Shown here in pieces: positions 22,126-31,281 of a stretch of 32,208 nucleotides of DNA; position 1 is the stretch's first letter, and the number at the start of each line of letters is the position of its first letter. Position numbers and translations under genes: made by a program. The stretch spans positions 1 to 32,208 of the IMG/VR virus record IMGVR_UViG_3300033153_004331; one strand, given 5' to 3'. The notes under the pieces are model-generated. The model searched no databases and was not told the DNA's origin. It saw nothing but the letters and a program-made list of their open reading frames with translations. The DNA comes from a virus.

Positions 22126-22593
22126 ATGGCAGCTTGGACACCGAATGCAATGTCGTATAACAAAGCGAAATTCAGCCCAAATGATAGGCAGAGATTTCGT
22201 GTGGCTAAAGGTTCTTGGGATGCAGCAGCAGATGGCACATTAGATGCTGGTACTGCCGATACACTCCCTATTATTACTGTTCCAGCTAACTGTATAATTC
22301 TTAGTTGTTCGATTACAGTTGGTACTGCGGAAACAGCTAATGGCACAATTGATATAGGAGTTACAGGAACTTATATTAATGACGATTTGGATTTGTATTA
22401 CGATGCTCTTCCAATTGTTGGAACTACTACTTACGCTAATACTGGTGTTGGTGGTTCTGTATTTACAGGTGCTGGTGAAGTAGAAGTTACAGTTACAGCT
22501 ACTACAGATACGGCTGATATTGATATTGATGGTGCACAGTTTGATGTTTATGTAACATACGTTGAATTGGATGCTCAGGTATCAGTAAATTAA
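22126..22593 (+). CDS. Decoration-like protein 2, 155 aa
   Basis: A 155-aa paralogue of the previous protein with the same Ala/Asp/Thr-rich beta composition. VPANCIILSCSITVGTAETA and TTDTADIDIDG correspond to blocks in the 156-aa protein. An N-terminal extension of about 30 residues is more basic (YNKAKFSPNDRQRFRVAKG). AAGGAGGATT precedes the ATG. Hairpins flank the gene on both sides. Likely a second capsid surface or head-completion component; experimental role unknown. Confidence 0.7.
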   Translation: MAAWTPNAMSYNKAKFSPNDRQRFRVAKGSWDAAADGTLDAGTADTLPIITVPANCIILSCSITVGTAETANGTIDIGVTGTYINDDLDLYYDALPIVGTTTYANTGVGGSVFTGAGEVEVTVTATTDTADIDIDGAQFDVYVTYVELDAQVSVN

Positions 22594-22600
22594 ACTTATC

Positions 22601-22626
22601 GGGGAGTGGTTTTTCCTCTCCCCTTT
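22601..22626 (+). terminator. Hairpin/terminator after decoration-like protein 2
   Basis: GGGGAGTGG (22601-22609) pairs with CCTCTCCCC (22615-22623), with one T-T mismatch, followed by TTTATTATA. The geometry is close to an intrinsic terminator, and downstream adaptor genes would then be transcribed at a lower level by readthrough. Confidence 0.6.
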
Positions 22627-22641
22627 ATTATAGGATAAAAT

Positions 22642-23262
22642 ATGGCTTTAGTTAGCGAAGTAATAAGATCAGCGAGATATGATCTTGGAGATATGGGACA
22701 GAAATTTGATGACGATCAGTTGGTGAACTATCTGAATCGTATTATGCAATTATTGGACAGACTCTTAATAGCAAGAGGATCTGATTTTACATTAGATAGT
22801 ACAACAGATACCCTATCTTCTGGTAGTAATACTATAACTGAACCAACATTGAGTACTAAAATGATTCAATTATATTATGGTACTATTAGAATATATAAAG
22901 AATATTTTAATGATGTATCATATAGGTATCAGATAAATAGTGAGAATAGTTCAACAGGTTCCCCTAGCTATTGGGCACATAAAGGGAGTGATATATTTTT
23001 TAACATAGATGCTGATGATGATTATACTATTACTCTTTATTATCATCAAAGAACAGCAACATTAACTATGAGTTCTGATATGCCGTATAGTGATTTCTTC
23101 AATGAGTATCTCAGAGAAGCACTCATTATAATGGCATCAAAAGCTAAAGACGATAAAATTGTTAATGTTGATATGCAGTTCCATGAAATGTTTAAACAAA
23201 TTGTTAATAGTACAGTTATTGGTCGTAATCATGTACCCAAGTATTATAATTTAGGATTTTAA
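22642..23262 (+). CDS. Head-tail adaptor protein, SU10-like, first copy
   Basis: A 206-aa protein. An N-terminal helical start (MALVSEVIRSARYDLGDMGQ) with F/W-DDxxLxxYLN-type residues, a beta insertion and C-terminal helices resemble phage adaptor proteins that sit below the portal in SU10-like short-tailed phages. The order portal-coat-adaptor-nozzle supports this. Exactly as long as the next protein, with which it shares general layout. TATAGGATAAAAT precedes the ATG. Assignment is by pattern and position. Confidence 0.7.
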   Translation: MALVSEVIRSARYDLGDMGQKFDDDQLVNYLNRIMQLLDRLLIARGSDFTLDSTTDTLSSGSNTITEPTLSTKMIQLYYGTIRIYKEYFNDVSYRYQINSENSSTGSPSYWAHKGSDIFFNIDADDDYTITLYYHQRTATLTMSSDMPYSDFFNEYLREALIIMASKAKDDKIVNVDMQFHEMFKQIVNSTVIGRNHVPKYYNLGF

Positions 23263-23263
23263 A

Positions 23264-23884
23264 ATGGCATATACAATAGATGAAGCAATCATAGAAGTGC
23301 GTAGTTTAATTAATGAGCCACTTCCTGCATTTTGGACTGATGCAGAAATAGAGGGTTGGGTTAAAGAATGTGCTATTGATGTTAGTACCAAACTTCTATC
23401 TGTTGAAGATGAAGACACTATCACAATGGCTACTGATCAATGGATATACACATCTTCGGATGAGGCATGGTTAGCTGATAATTTAAAAATTAAAGGTTGT
23501 TACTATGATGCTGGTAGTGGTGATGTAAAAGGGTTGCAGAGAATAGATATTCAGAAGTTCGGACATACTCAAGTTAGTTCGGGTAATCCCAGAAACTTCT
23601 TCGAGAATAACCGTAAGTTTTATGTATGGCCTATACCAACAGCAACAGAAGATGGAAATGATATAAATGTATTTCATGCATATGAAACGGATGATATAGC
23701 AAACTTGAGAGATGAGCACCAACCATTAACATTTTTATATGCTGCTGCAAAAGCAAAAGCTAAAGATAGAATGTTTCAAGAGAGTGCTTTATATATGAGT
23801 CAATATCTCAATGCAATTAATTTTGAACGACAAGATAAATATGATTTTGGTGTAGATCCATTTAGCACATTTAAACTGAAGTAG
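23264..23884 (+). CDS. Head-tail adaptor protein, SU10-like, second copy
   Basis: A 206-aa protein beginning 1 nt after the previous stop. It starts MAYTIDEAIIEVRSLINEPL, with an FWTDAEIEGWVKEC motif (about 24-37), a typical D-x2-[IL]-x2-[WY]-[VIL] adaptor start. A beta region contains FYVWPIPTATEDGNDI, and the C-terminus is helical. Probably forms the second adaptor ring or an alternative neck component beside the first copy (inference). Confidence 0.7.
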   Translation: MAYTIDEAIIEVRSLINEPLPAFWTDAEIEGWVKECAIDVSTKLLSVEDEDTITMATDQWIYTSSDEAWLADNLKIKGCYYDAGSGDVKGLQRIDIQKFGHTQVSSGNPRNFFENNRKFYVWPIPTATEDGNDINVFHAYETDDIANLRDEHQPLTFLYAAAKAKAKDRMFQESALYMSQYLNAINFERQDKYDFGVDPFSTFKLK

Positions 23885-23894
23885 GAAATATAGT

Positions 23895-26800
23895 ATGCCA
23901 AAAACTGCTGATAAGCAAAAACAAACTAATGTTAAAGCCGATCTCCCTAAAGTTCAGAATGTGGAAGTCAAAGATCAGATGTTTCCATTTGATGGGGCAT
24001 GGATGCCATCTACTGATCCAATTTTAATTGGGCCTAAGAACTTTCAAGAATTAACTAATATGAGATATGGTGAAAGTGGTATAGAAGGAGTCAATGGCAA
24101 TATTGATTTCAATGCGACAGCCATATCTGATTATACAAATATAGAAACAGGTATACATTTTAGAACAAATAGAACCGATGATTCTTATATTTTAGCTCAT
24201 GCTAAAGATGATTCTGGTAATGGCAGAGTATATTACAGTACATCTGCTGTTGGAATTGATGAAGGATTGGGTCATTTCAAAATGGATTTTGATAATGAAC
24301 CAAATAAAATAGTTGATGATTACAGTCTTGATGCTAAAGAATTTAGTGATTGGACTAATGGATTTAGTACGGACACACAGAACTCTATTATTGCACCCGA
24401 CGGAACACTAACAGGTGTCAAATTAACAGAAGATGCTACAGCAAGTGAAATACATAAGATTTCCTTTGCACCAACCATTGCTCTCAGTAGTAATACAGAT
24501 TATACTGTATCATTTTTTATGAAAGCTGGGACTAAAAACAGATTTATGGTTTATTTTTATGATGTTGATGCTAGCGATTATATGCGTATGAGAGTCGATG
24601 CTAATACTGGTACTATTACTTCTACATCTGTAAATGGTGGTGTAACAATTTCTGATTCTTCAATAACACCATATCCGAACGATTGGTATCTTGTTACATG
24701 TTCTTTTAATACAGGTTCCACATGGAATGCTACTTCTAGTTTTACATTGAGAATGACGGAAACAAATAGTAATTGGATAGATGATTATGATGGTGACGGT
24801 TCTTCATATATTTATATATGGGGAGCAAAGATGACACAATCATCTTCATATGAATGTGTTCCTAAAGTTTTACATACAGATGTTAGTACCAATTTAGATG
24901 GCAGATTTAGTAATGGCCCATCCGGTGCTGTTGCATATTGTAATCAAGAAGAATCATTAATATGGGAAGGTACTGAAGCAGATATACAAACATTGTTTAC
25001 TCTGGCAAATGCAGATCCAGATAATGCAGGAGCATATCCAATAGATGAAACCTTTAATTGTTTAAATAGAATTATAGCTGATTATATCACAATGGATACT
25101 TCTGATAGAGCAGATCTAATTGTTCTTTCTACAGCCCCACTGCAAGGAATAAAATTATACGTAGATCCGTCTAATCCTAATAGTAATGGTGCGAATACTG
25201 ATGCATTAGTTGTTAAAGAGTGGAATGGGACAGCTATGGCTGCTGTTACTACTCTGGTTGATGGGACAGCAAAATTAACTACAACTGGTACACTGTCTTT
25301 TGATAGTACTGTTAGCACATCTAAACCAAAACATTATCAGGAACGATATTCTTATGCTTATACAATAGGTATGACAGCATCTGCTGGTACTTCTTCTGCT
25401 AGAATATATCAAGTTACTCTTGATAAACCGATGCAAGCACCAACAAATATTTGGGATGGTATTTACAGACAACCTATACAAGCCCAACGGTATGACAATG
25501 CTAATACAGCATATGAAGATTTCACTGTCCATGTTCATGAACCATCTACTGTTGAATTACCAGTGGGTTTGTTTTTAGGACAGATTACGTCTTCTGATCA
25601 TTTTATTATAATGTTTGACGAACCTATGGCAGCTATTAAATTTACTATGTTAGGTTCACTGGTCAATATTTTAGATGCCCAATTTGCTGCTGCTGGTGGA
25701 TTGCAATATTGGAATGGAGAAGCGTATGCTAATTTAACATTTACTGATGAGACATTAGATGCTGCTGGGGATTCGAGTTGTTCCCAAACAGGATTATTCC
25801 ATTGGACTCCACCTACAGATGAAGAGAAGACAACTCTGTTTGGTACAATAGGGTATGCCTATAAATTTATTACTGATGGTACTTTTACGGGATCAGCAGA
25901 TGATGATGAAGTTACTGTTGATTTAGTAACAGCGATACCAGCACAGGAAGATATAAAAGTATATAAATTAGCGTCACAATATAAAAACAAATTAATGTTT
26001 TGTGGATATGTCGAGGGTAACGAAGGTAATAGAATTGACTTCAGTGTTGATAATAATCCGCACATGTTTAATGGGGCAGACAGTTCCGATAACGGATACC
26101 AGAGTATTTTTGTAGGATCTGTTGAAGAGATAACTGCTGCTACTCAGTTATATAATAGATTTGGTTCAAATATTTTAAGCATGTTTGTTATTCTAAAAAA
26201 TAGTGAGGTATGGTTGATGGTGGGTGATACTCCTATTGACTATAAGTTGTATCCAATATCATTCAGGATCGGATGTCCTGCACCTAAAACATTAACAACA
26301 GCAGAAGTTGGTTTTGAAATTGGTGAAGATGTTAAACGTAATGTAGCTATGTGGATTAGTCATCAAGGCCCGGTTATGTTTGATGGAGCTATTGTACATC
26401 CAATAAAAGGAATAGAAATATTTTTTGATCCTAATGAAGCGGGTAGTATAAATTTTGATGTTTTTAATAAATCACAATCTTGGTTTGATAGTACAAATAA
26501 TGAATGGAATGTTTTAATTCCAACTGGCGCATCTACTGATTTAAATAAGTGGTTAGTTTACGATGTTATACGACAACGATGGTTTGAAAAAAATACTAAT
26601 TTAGGAACAGCAATTACATGTGGTATACATAGTATTGCTACAACTGGTGATCAGTTTATTTATGGCGGTGCTAGTGATGGTAGAATATATGAATTAGAAA
26701 CTGGCCCGAGCTGGAACGGTTCACCAATTAAATGCACAGTTTTTACTGGTGATTTTTTTCCAACCGGGAGTCAATGGGATGAAACATTAATTAGAAGATT

Positions 26801-27197
26801 AAAATTAGTAACTAAACGTTTAACTGAAGATGGTGCTACCATTGGTATTTTTTATTATAAAGATACTGCGGGAGATTCTGGTTTAGCTTTTTCATTTGCT
26901 GATGTTACAGCAGACATATCCAATACTTCAGTAGCTGGAATTGCTTTTACAGATGTTACCGCAGCTATATCTAATACGGGTAATGCTGGTTTGTCTTTCG
27001 CATCTGCACCAGTTAGTGCATTAGATATGTCACTAGTTAATGAGTATGAGAGAGTAGTTAGAGTTACAAAAGATATGAATGAAATAGGGTGGGCACATGC
27101 ATTTAAATTTGAATTCACATCTTCTGAAAGTAATAAAGGATTTCAACCTTTAATGTGGGGTACACAATCACTGAAAGTTAGAACAGAACAGGGGTAA
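23895..27197 (+). CDS. Tail nozzle/stabilisation protein with inserted carbohydrate-binding-like domain
   Basis: An 1100-aa protein. The N-terminus (PFDGAWMPSTDPILIGPKNF, then NMRYGESGIEGVNGN) and the later LDGRFSNGPSGAVAYCNQEE segment fit short-tailed phage nozzle or P22 gp10-like stabilisation proteins, which have a beta-propeller base below the adaptors. Residues about 148-325 look like an inserted jelly roll, with NTDYTVSFFMKAG and YIYIWGAKM. Residues about 995-1040 hold a short tandem repeat (AFxDVTAxISNT twice). It is larger than usual for the family, accounted for mostly by insertions. The domain assignment is by eye. Confidence 0.72.
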   Translation: MPKTADKQKQTNVKADLPKVQNVEVKDQMFPFDGAWMPSTDPILIGPKNFQELTNMRYGESGIEGVNGNIDFNATAISDYTNIETGIHFRTNRTDDSYILAHAKDDSGNGRVYYSTSAVGIDEGLGHFKMDFDNEPNKIVDDYSLDAKEFSDWTNGFSTDTQNSIIAPDGTLTGVKLTEDATASEIHKISFAPTIALSSNTDYTVSFFMKAGTKNRFMVYFYDVDASDYMRMRVDANTGTITSTSVNGGVTISDSSITPYPNDWYLVTCSFNTGSTWNATSSFTLRMTETNSNWIDDYDGDGSSYIYIWGAKMTQSSSYECVPKVLHTDVSTNLDGRFSNGPSGAVAYCNQEESLIWEGTEADIQTLFTLANADPDNAGAYPIDETFNCLNRIIADYITMDTSDRADLIVLSTAPLQGIKLYVDPSNPNSNGANTDALVVKEWNGTAMAAVTTLVDGTAKLTTTGTLSFDSTVSTSKPKHYQERYSYAYTIGMTASAGTSSARIYQVTLDKPMQAPTNIWDGIYRQPIQAQRYDNANTAYEDFTVHVHEPSTVELPVGLFLGQITSSDHFIIMFDEPMAAIKFTMLGSLVNILDAQFAAAGGLQYWNGEAYANLTFTDETLDAAGDSSCSQTGLFHWTPPTDEEKTTLFGTIGYAYKFITDGTFTGSADDDEVTVDLVTAIPAQEDIKVYKLASQYKNKLMFCGYVEGNEGNRIDFSVDNNPHMFNGADSSDNGYQSIFVGSVEEITAATQLYNRFGSNILSMFVILKNSEVWLMVGDTPIDYKLYPISFRIGCPAPKTLTTAEVGFEIGEDVKRNVAMWISHQGPVMFDGAIVHPIKGIEIFFDPNEAGSINFDVFNKSQSWFDSTNNEWNVLIPTGASTDLNKWLVYDVIRQRWFEKNTNLGTAITCGIHSIATTGDQFIYGGASDGRIYELETGPSWNGSPIKCTVFTGDFFPTGSQWDETLIRRLKLVTKRLTEDGATIGIFYYKDTAGDSGLAFSFADVTADISNTSVAGIAFTDVTAAISNTGNAGLSFASAPVSALDMSLVNEYERVVRVTKDMNEIGWAHAFKFEFTSSESNKGFQPLMWGTQSLKVRTEQG

Positions 27198-27203
27198 GTA
27201 AAC

Positions 27204-28040
27204 ATGGCTAATAATATATATGCAGGTAATGCATTAACTAGTGGCGGAGCAGGATCATTGGATGATATTTCTCATTCCGTATTAACTAGTGGAGATGTAG
27301 CTATTATTACTACATCGGCTACAGAACTATTATATTTTTATGTGTTTGATGCCACGAGTGGTGCTGCTGCATCATCTCCAGACGTAATTGCACCAGTGAG
27401 TACATCAGGTGATGAACGTTGGCATTTATCTTATACACAATCATTTAGTTCTTTCTTTAGGGATTCTGCCAAAGCAACAAATTTAGATGAATTCTATACA
27501 GGACTCGGATTAAAATACGATCATATGTGGATTGGAGCAGGGGCGTGGAATACCAATGAAACAGCAGGAGCTGGTTTTTCTGGTGAAGAGTTCGCAACAA
27601 ATGATGTTACTATATCTTATTACGGTTTTGATGATACAACACAAGAATATATTGAATTTGATATTGTTATGCCAGCTACATGGGATCGTGGTACAATTAA
27701 AGTAAAATTCCATTGGTTGCCAACATCTGCTGCAACTGCTGCTGAAGAAGTTAGATGGGGATTAGAAGGGTACGCATTTACAGATGGTGATGAAATGGAT
27801 CAGGCTATGGGTACTCCACAAGAAGTTACCGATACTGTCCTTGCTGGAGAAGATGAAGCATTACATATATCTGCTGCAACATCTGCACTAACAATTGGTG
27901 GTACACCAACATTGGGCGATACACTCCATTTCAAAGCATACCGAGATCCGGTACATGCTGATGATGATATGGTTGGGGATGCCAATTTGCTTGGTATAAC
28001 CATTGAGTTTGCAAACACTAACGTTGTGACGGCTTGGTAA
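27204..28040 (+). CDS. Tail/fibre structural protein, 278 aa
   Basis: A 278-aa beta-rich protein with CAGGGGTAAG upstream. An N-terminal Gly/Ser-rich domain is followed from about residue 105 by a block with MWIGAGAWNTNETAG, FDIVMPATWDRGTIKVKFHW and VTDTVLAGEDEALHISAAT. I recognise this MPxxWDxGT...DGDxxDxAxGTP pattern as a recurring domain in uncharacterised phage fibre or head-fibre proteins. It lies between nozzle and collar-domain protein, so a tail-associated fibre is likely. Function inferred. Confidence 0.7.
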   Translation: MANNIYAGNALTSGGAGSLDDISHSVLTSGDVAIITTSATELLYFYVFDATSGAAASSPDVIAPVSTSGDERWHLSYTQSFSSFFRDSAKATNLDEFYTGLGLKYDHMWIGAGAWNTNETAGAGFSGEEFATNDVTISYYGFDDTTQEYIEFDIVMPATWDRGTIKVKFHWLPTSAATAAEEVRWGLEGYAFTDGDEMDQAMGTPQEVTDTVLAGEDEALHISAATSALTIGGTPTLGDTLHFKAYRDPVHADDDMVGDANLLGITIEFANTNVVTAW

Positions 28041-28043
28041 ATT

Positions 28044-29096
28044 ATGAAACGATACGGATTATACAGTATACATTCCAACAGACACTATAAAAACATTCTC
28101 CCGGAAGGACTAATTATTCCATATCAGGGTGGTACATCTGCCCCATCTGGATGGGATTTATATACGGCTGCTAATGATAAATGGATAGTTGGAGCAGGAA
28201 GTACTTATGCTGTTGACGAAAATAGTGCTACTAACTCAGATATAGTTTGGACTACGAGTGATGGTGGATTACATACTGGAAGTACATTCTATGGGTTTGC
28301 TGATGGTGGATTTGCTGATGTTGGTGCTGTTTCTTCTGCTGCAAAATATGGTGGAACACATACAGTAACAGTTTCTGGTTATGATCCGGGATACGAGCAA
28401 TTAGTATTTATTAAATCACAATCGGATAATGTTAGATTTCCACAAGATGGAATAGTGTTAGGTGCCCAAGATTTTAGTGGGTTATCAGTTGTCAAAGATA
28501 ACGCACGACTCTTAAAAGCTGGTGCTACAATAACGAGTGGGGCTGCACAAGTTGCAGATAGTGTAACATCGAGTACGTCAGGAAACCACGACCACAGATC
28601 CACTAGTGTAGCTCAGAAAGCTGGAAATGGAAATACATGTTATGATTATATCGCTGCTGGTGGACATGCACATACAATTGGTATTACGTTAACACAACAA
28701 ACAAAGAGATTTTATTTGTCAGCATGGACAGATGCTGCTGCTTCTTTTAAAGGGACATCTAAAATGATAGCTATGTATGAATCGGTGTCTCCCCCTGCTG
28801 GTTGGATGTTGTGTGATGGGACGGGTGGTACTCCTGATTTAAGAGACCATTTCATACAATTGGATTCAGCAGCAAATGATAATCAGAGTGCTGGTGATAA
28901 TACAGTCAATGGAACCGAGAGTTCAGTTTCCTCGTCGGGTGGTCACGCTCATCAGGGTGGATCAAACTCTGGGTTTCTTAATCGTCAAGCTGTACATCAT
29001 AGTAATTCAGATGGAGCACACTCTGACCACGTATTTGATGATGATGAAGCATGGTTGCCACCGTATTATGCGTTGGCTTTTATAATGAGGAGTTAA
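28044..29096 (+). CDS. Tail-collar-domain fibre protein, 350 aa
   Basis: A 350-aa protein with two tail-collar-like units: GLIIPYQGGTSAPSGWDLYT (22-41) and, near 241-275, MIAMYESVSPPAGWMLCDGT with TPDLRDHFI, the classic APxGWxxCDG...TPDLRxxFI pattern. Histidine clusters occur as HDHRST, GGHAHTIG and GGHAHQGG, with more near 318-330, resembling HxH motifs that bind metal in phage fibre tips. It starts 3 nt after the previous stop without a strong ribosome-binding site, so it is probably coupled. Likely receptor-facing. Confidence 0.8.
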   Translation: MKRYGLYSIHSNRHYKNILPEGLIIPYQGGTSAPSGWDLYTAANDKWIVGAGSTYAVDENSATNSDIVWTTSDGGLHTGSTFYGFADGGFADVGAVSSAAKYGGTHTVTVSGYDPGYEQLVFIKSQSDNVRFPQDGIVLGAQDFSGLSVVKDNARLLKAGATITSGAAQVADSVTSSTSGNHDHRSTSVAQKAGNGNTCYDYIAAGGHAHTIGITLTQQTKRFYLSAWTDAAASFKGTSKMIAMYESVSPPAGWMLCDGTGGTPDLRDHFIQLDSAANDNQSAGDNTVNGTESSVSSSGGHAHQGGSNSGFLNRQAVHHSNSDGAHSDHVFDDDEAWLPPYYALAFIMRS

Positions 29097-29097
29097 G

Positions 29098-29577
29098 ATG
29101 GCAGTTAGAAAACCTGTAATGGATTTAAATAATCCTAGACTACAAGAGCAATTAATGGTTATGGGGCAGCGTAATGCTAATGCTGCTATTCCGGGTATGT
29201 CTAGACGAGGAATATATCGTGGATTTGGTGCTAGGACAGGTGCCAATGTATTAGCATCTAAAAGATTTGCTGATTCTTATAATCTTAGAGAAAGAGATAT
29301 GGCTGAATCACAACGTAGGTTCGGATTAGATTTTGGTCAAAGGTATAAGAGTCATCGTGATGCTAAAAGCGGTGCTAGAATCGGTAAACTCTTAGGACTC
29401 GGAGGATTGGCTCTCACTTATAAAGGTAATAGAGAAGCTGCTGCTGGAAGAGCAGAAGAAAGAATGTGGCGTGAGAACATGATGAAGTTTTTAACTACAC
29501 CAAAAAGAAAAAGAACTGGTGGAATAGTCAATAACAATATTTATAATCGTATGAGTGGAGTTCCTAATATAACATAG
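29098..29577 (+). CDS. Hypothetical protein, head of ejection-type module, 159 aa
   Basis: A 159-aa basic protein with GAGGAG just upstream, overlapping the end of the collar gene. It is rich in Arg, Ala and Gly, mostly helical, with one short hydrophobic patch (LLGLGGLALTY, about 99-109) and a basic C-terminus with an Asn-rich end. Placed before two Gly-rich proteins and a coiled-coil protein, as ejection or internal virion proteins often are in short-tailed phages. No specific family recognised. Confidence 0.6.
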   Translation: MAVRKPVMDLNNPRLQEQLMVMGQRNANAAIPGMSRRGIYRGFGARTGANVLASKRFADSYNLRERDMAESQRRFGLDFGQRYKSHRDAKSGARIGKLLGLGGLALTYKGNREAAAGRAEERMWRENMMKFLTTPKRKRTGGIVNNNIYNRMSGVPNIT

Positions 29578-29589
29578 TGGAGAATACCA

Positions 29590-30045
29590 ATGGCTTATGG
29601 CAATGTTCAGCAAAATAGCAGAGGAAGAAAGAGAAAGAATCCTTATTTATGGATGATTCAAGGACAAGCAGATCAAAGACAAGGGCATCAGAGTGTTGTA
29701 GCTAAAATGAATAAAGAACAAGACTTACGTGATCGTGCACAGGATACTTCGAGGTGGAATAGAAACTTCAATTTACAAACACAGCAAGCTGCAACTGCTG
29801 CTGACTCTGCACGATTTGCTGCTGGAAGCCAAATGACCGGTATGGGATTAAATGTAGTGGACAAATTTGGTGGTGCCGGAGGGAAGTGGGGTTTAGATTC
29901 CTTTGGTGGTCGAGGTGGATTAGGTGCTATTGGTGGTGGAGCTGCTATGGGATACGGATTAGCTAGTATGTTTGGTAGTGGGAGTAAGAAGAATCAGAAA
30001 TATGGTGCTTTAGCTGGTGGTGCTCTAGGTTGGTTATTAGGATAA
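29590..30045 (+). CDS. Glycine-rich probable internal virion protein, 151 aa
   Basis: A 151-aa protein with TGGAGAATA upstream. The N-terminal half is polar and helical (Gln/Arg/Lys-rich). The C-terminal half (about 85-151) is made of Gly/Ala-rich hydrophobic stretches with GxxxG spacing (GGLGAIGGGAAMGYGLASMF, GALAGGALGWLLG), able to insert into or cross a membrane. This composition is typical of small phage ejection proteins such as P22 gp7/gp20-like ones. Inference from composition and position only. Confidence 0.62.
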   Translation: MAYGNVQQNSRGRKRKNPYLWMIQGQADQRQGHQSVVAKMNKEQDLRDRAQDTSRWNRNFNLQTQQAATAADSARFAAGSQMTGMGLNVVDKFGGAGGKWGLDSFGGRGGLGAIGGGAAMGYGLASMFGSGSKKNQKYGALAGGALGWLLG

Positions 30046-30066
30046 CGACTATTACAGGAGATAACA

Positions 30067-31263
30067 ATGGCAAACGACGAAATAGGATACACACCTGAAC
30101 AAGAATCAATGCTCAGAAGGTATAAACAACAGCAAGCTGTTAGAGGTGATTTGTTGTCAGAAGAAGAACAAACTACTTTGGATGAATATGTTCCAGATTC
30201 TCCTGTGGGTGAGAGTGAGAGTAGAGCACAACGATACCAAACAGTAGCTGGAGATTATGGACAATATGGTGCAGAAGAAGATAATAGTTATTTACAAGAT
30301 ACTATTGCTGATTCTATAGGTTTGCCGTCCTTTAATTCCAATACTTTGAATATAGAAGGGGAAGGCCCGGAAGGCCCGGATGTGGATGGTGATCAGTTGG
30401 GTGAAGCTGCGAGAGAATCCTATGGATATGGTTTTGGTAGTGTATTAGGAGGTACAGCCAAGAGAGGACTTATGGGTATGGGTACTGCTGCTGGACTTGG
30501 TGCTCCTATGGGATTTATGGGCAAAGCGTTTATGGGTGGTGCTATGAATCCAATTAGTGCTGCTTTATTAATGAAAAAAATGATTAGCCAAGGTGTTGAT
30601 GTTAGTGGAATGAGAGCTGATTTGGCTAGATCATTTGAACAGATGGATATAGATCCTTATGGGGAAGAAGCTGCTGATATACTAGAAGGTGCCAAGGGAT
30701 TTGATGCTGATAAAATAGGTGAAATAACAGAAAAAGATCCTACTTTTGCAACAAAGGATACTGTGGGAATGCTTGGGCCGGGGGGTCGCACACGAGGTTT
30801 TAAAAACTCTGTTGCAAGTTTAGCTAATAAGGGTTTAAAATCTGCCCAAAGGGAAGCAAGAGAAATGGATATAGGGCAAACAATGGCATCAGCAAGACAA
30901 AAAGGATTTTGGGGTAATCTCACGGATGCATTTTCATATGTTAAGGATGATCCTAAAGCAAAAGACAGAAATAAAGCGCAGATGGAATCATTAGAAGCTA
31001 AGGCTTTAGGTATGGATGTACAAGGGATGCGTGATTTCAATGATTATATGGGATCTGGTTTTATGGGGTATGGTAAAAATTGGGGTATTGATGAAGGAGA
31101 TCCTTCTGGTTTTGATGGTGGTGGATTTGCTGGTGGTGGTATTAGGGGTGGAATAGATAGAGCATCCGCAACCGATTATGGTTTTGATGATGATGATCTC
31201 AGTGGTGTTAATGGTGGTTGGGGTGGTCAAGACGGTGATAGCGATACAACTGGATATGGTTAA
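30067..31263 (+). CDS. Probable ejection/internal virion protein, 398 aa
   Basis: A 398-aa protein with a CAGGAGATAACA ribosome-binding site. The N-terminal 120 residues are acidic and polar. Residues about 122-170 are Gly/Met/Ala-rich hydrophobic sequence (TAAGLGAPMGFMGKAFMGGA) fit for membrane insertion. Helical, charged sequence follows, and the last 60 residues are Gly/Asp-rich (GGGFAGGGIRGGIDR). Together with the neighbours this suggests a DNA-ejection conduit component delivered from the virion. Not matched to a named family. Confidence 0.62.
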   Translation: MANDEIGYTPEQESMLRRYKQQQAVRGDLLSEEEQTTLDEYVPDSPVGESESRAQRYQTVAGDYGQYGAEEDNSYLQDTIADSIGLPSFNSNTLNIEGEGPEGPDVDGDQLGEAARESYGYGFGSVLGGTAKRGLMGMGTAAGLGAPMGFMGKAFMGGAMNPISAALLMKKMISQGVDVSGMRADLARSFEQMDIDPYGEEAADILEGAKGFDADKIGEITEKDPTFATKDTVGMLGPGGRTRGFKNSVASLANKGLKSAQREAREMDIGQTMASARQKGFWGNLTDAFSYVKDDPKAKDRNKAQMESLEAKALGMDVQGMRDFNDYMGSGFMGYGKNWGIDEGDPSGFDGGGFAGGGIRGGIDRASATDYGFDDDDLSGVNGGWGGQDGDSDTTGYG

Positions 31264-31281
31264 TAGAAGGAGAGTATTATA

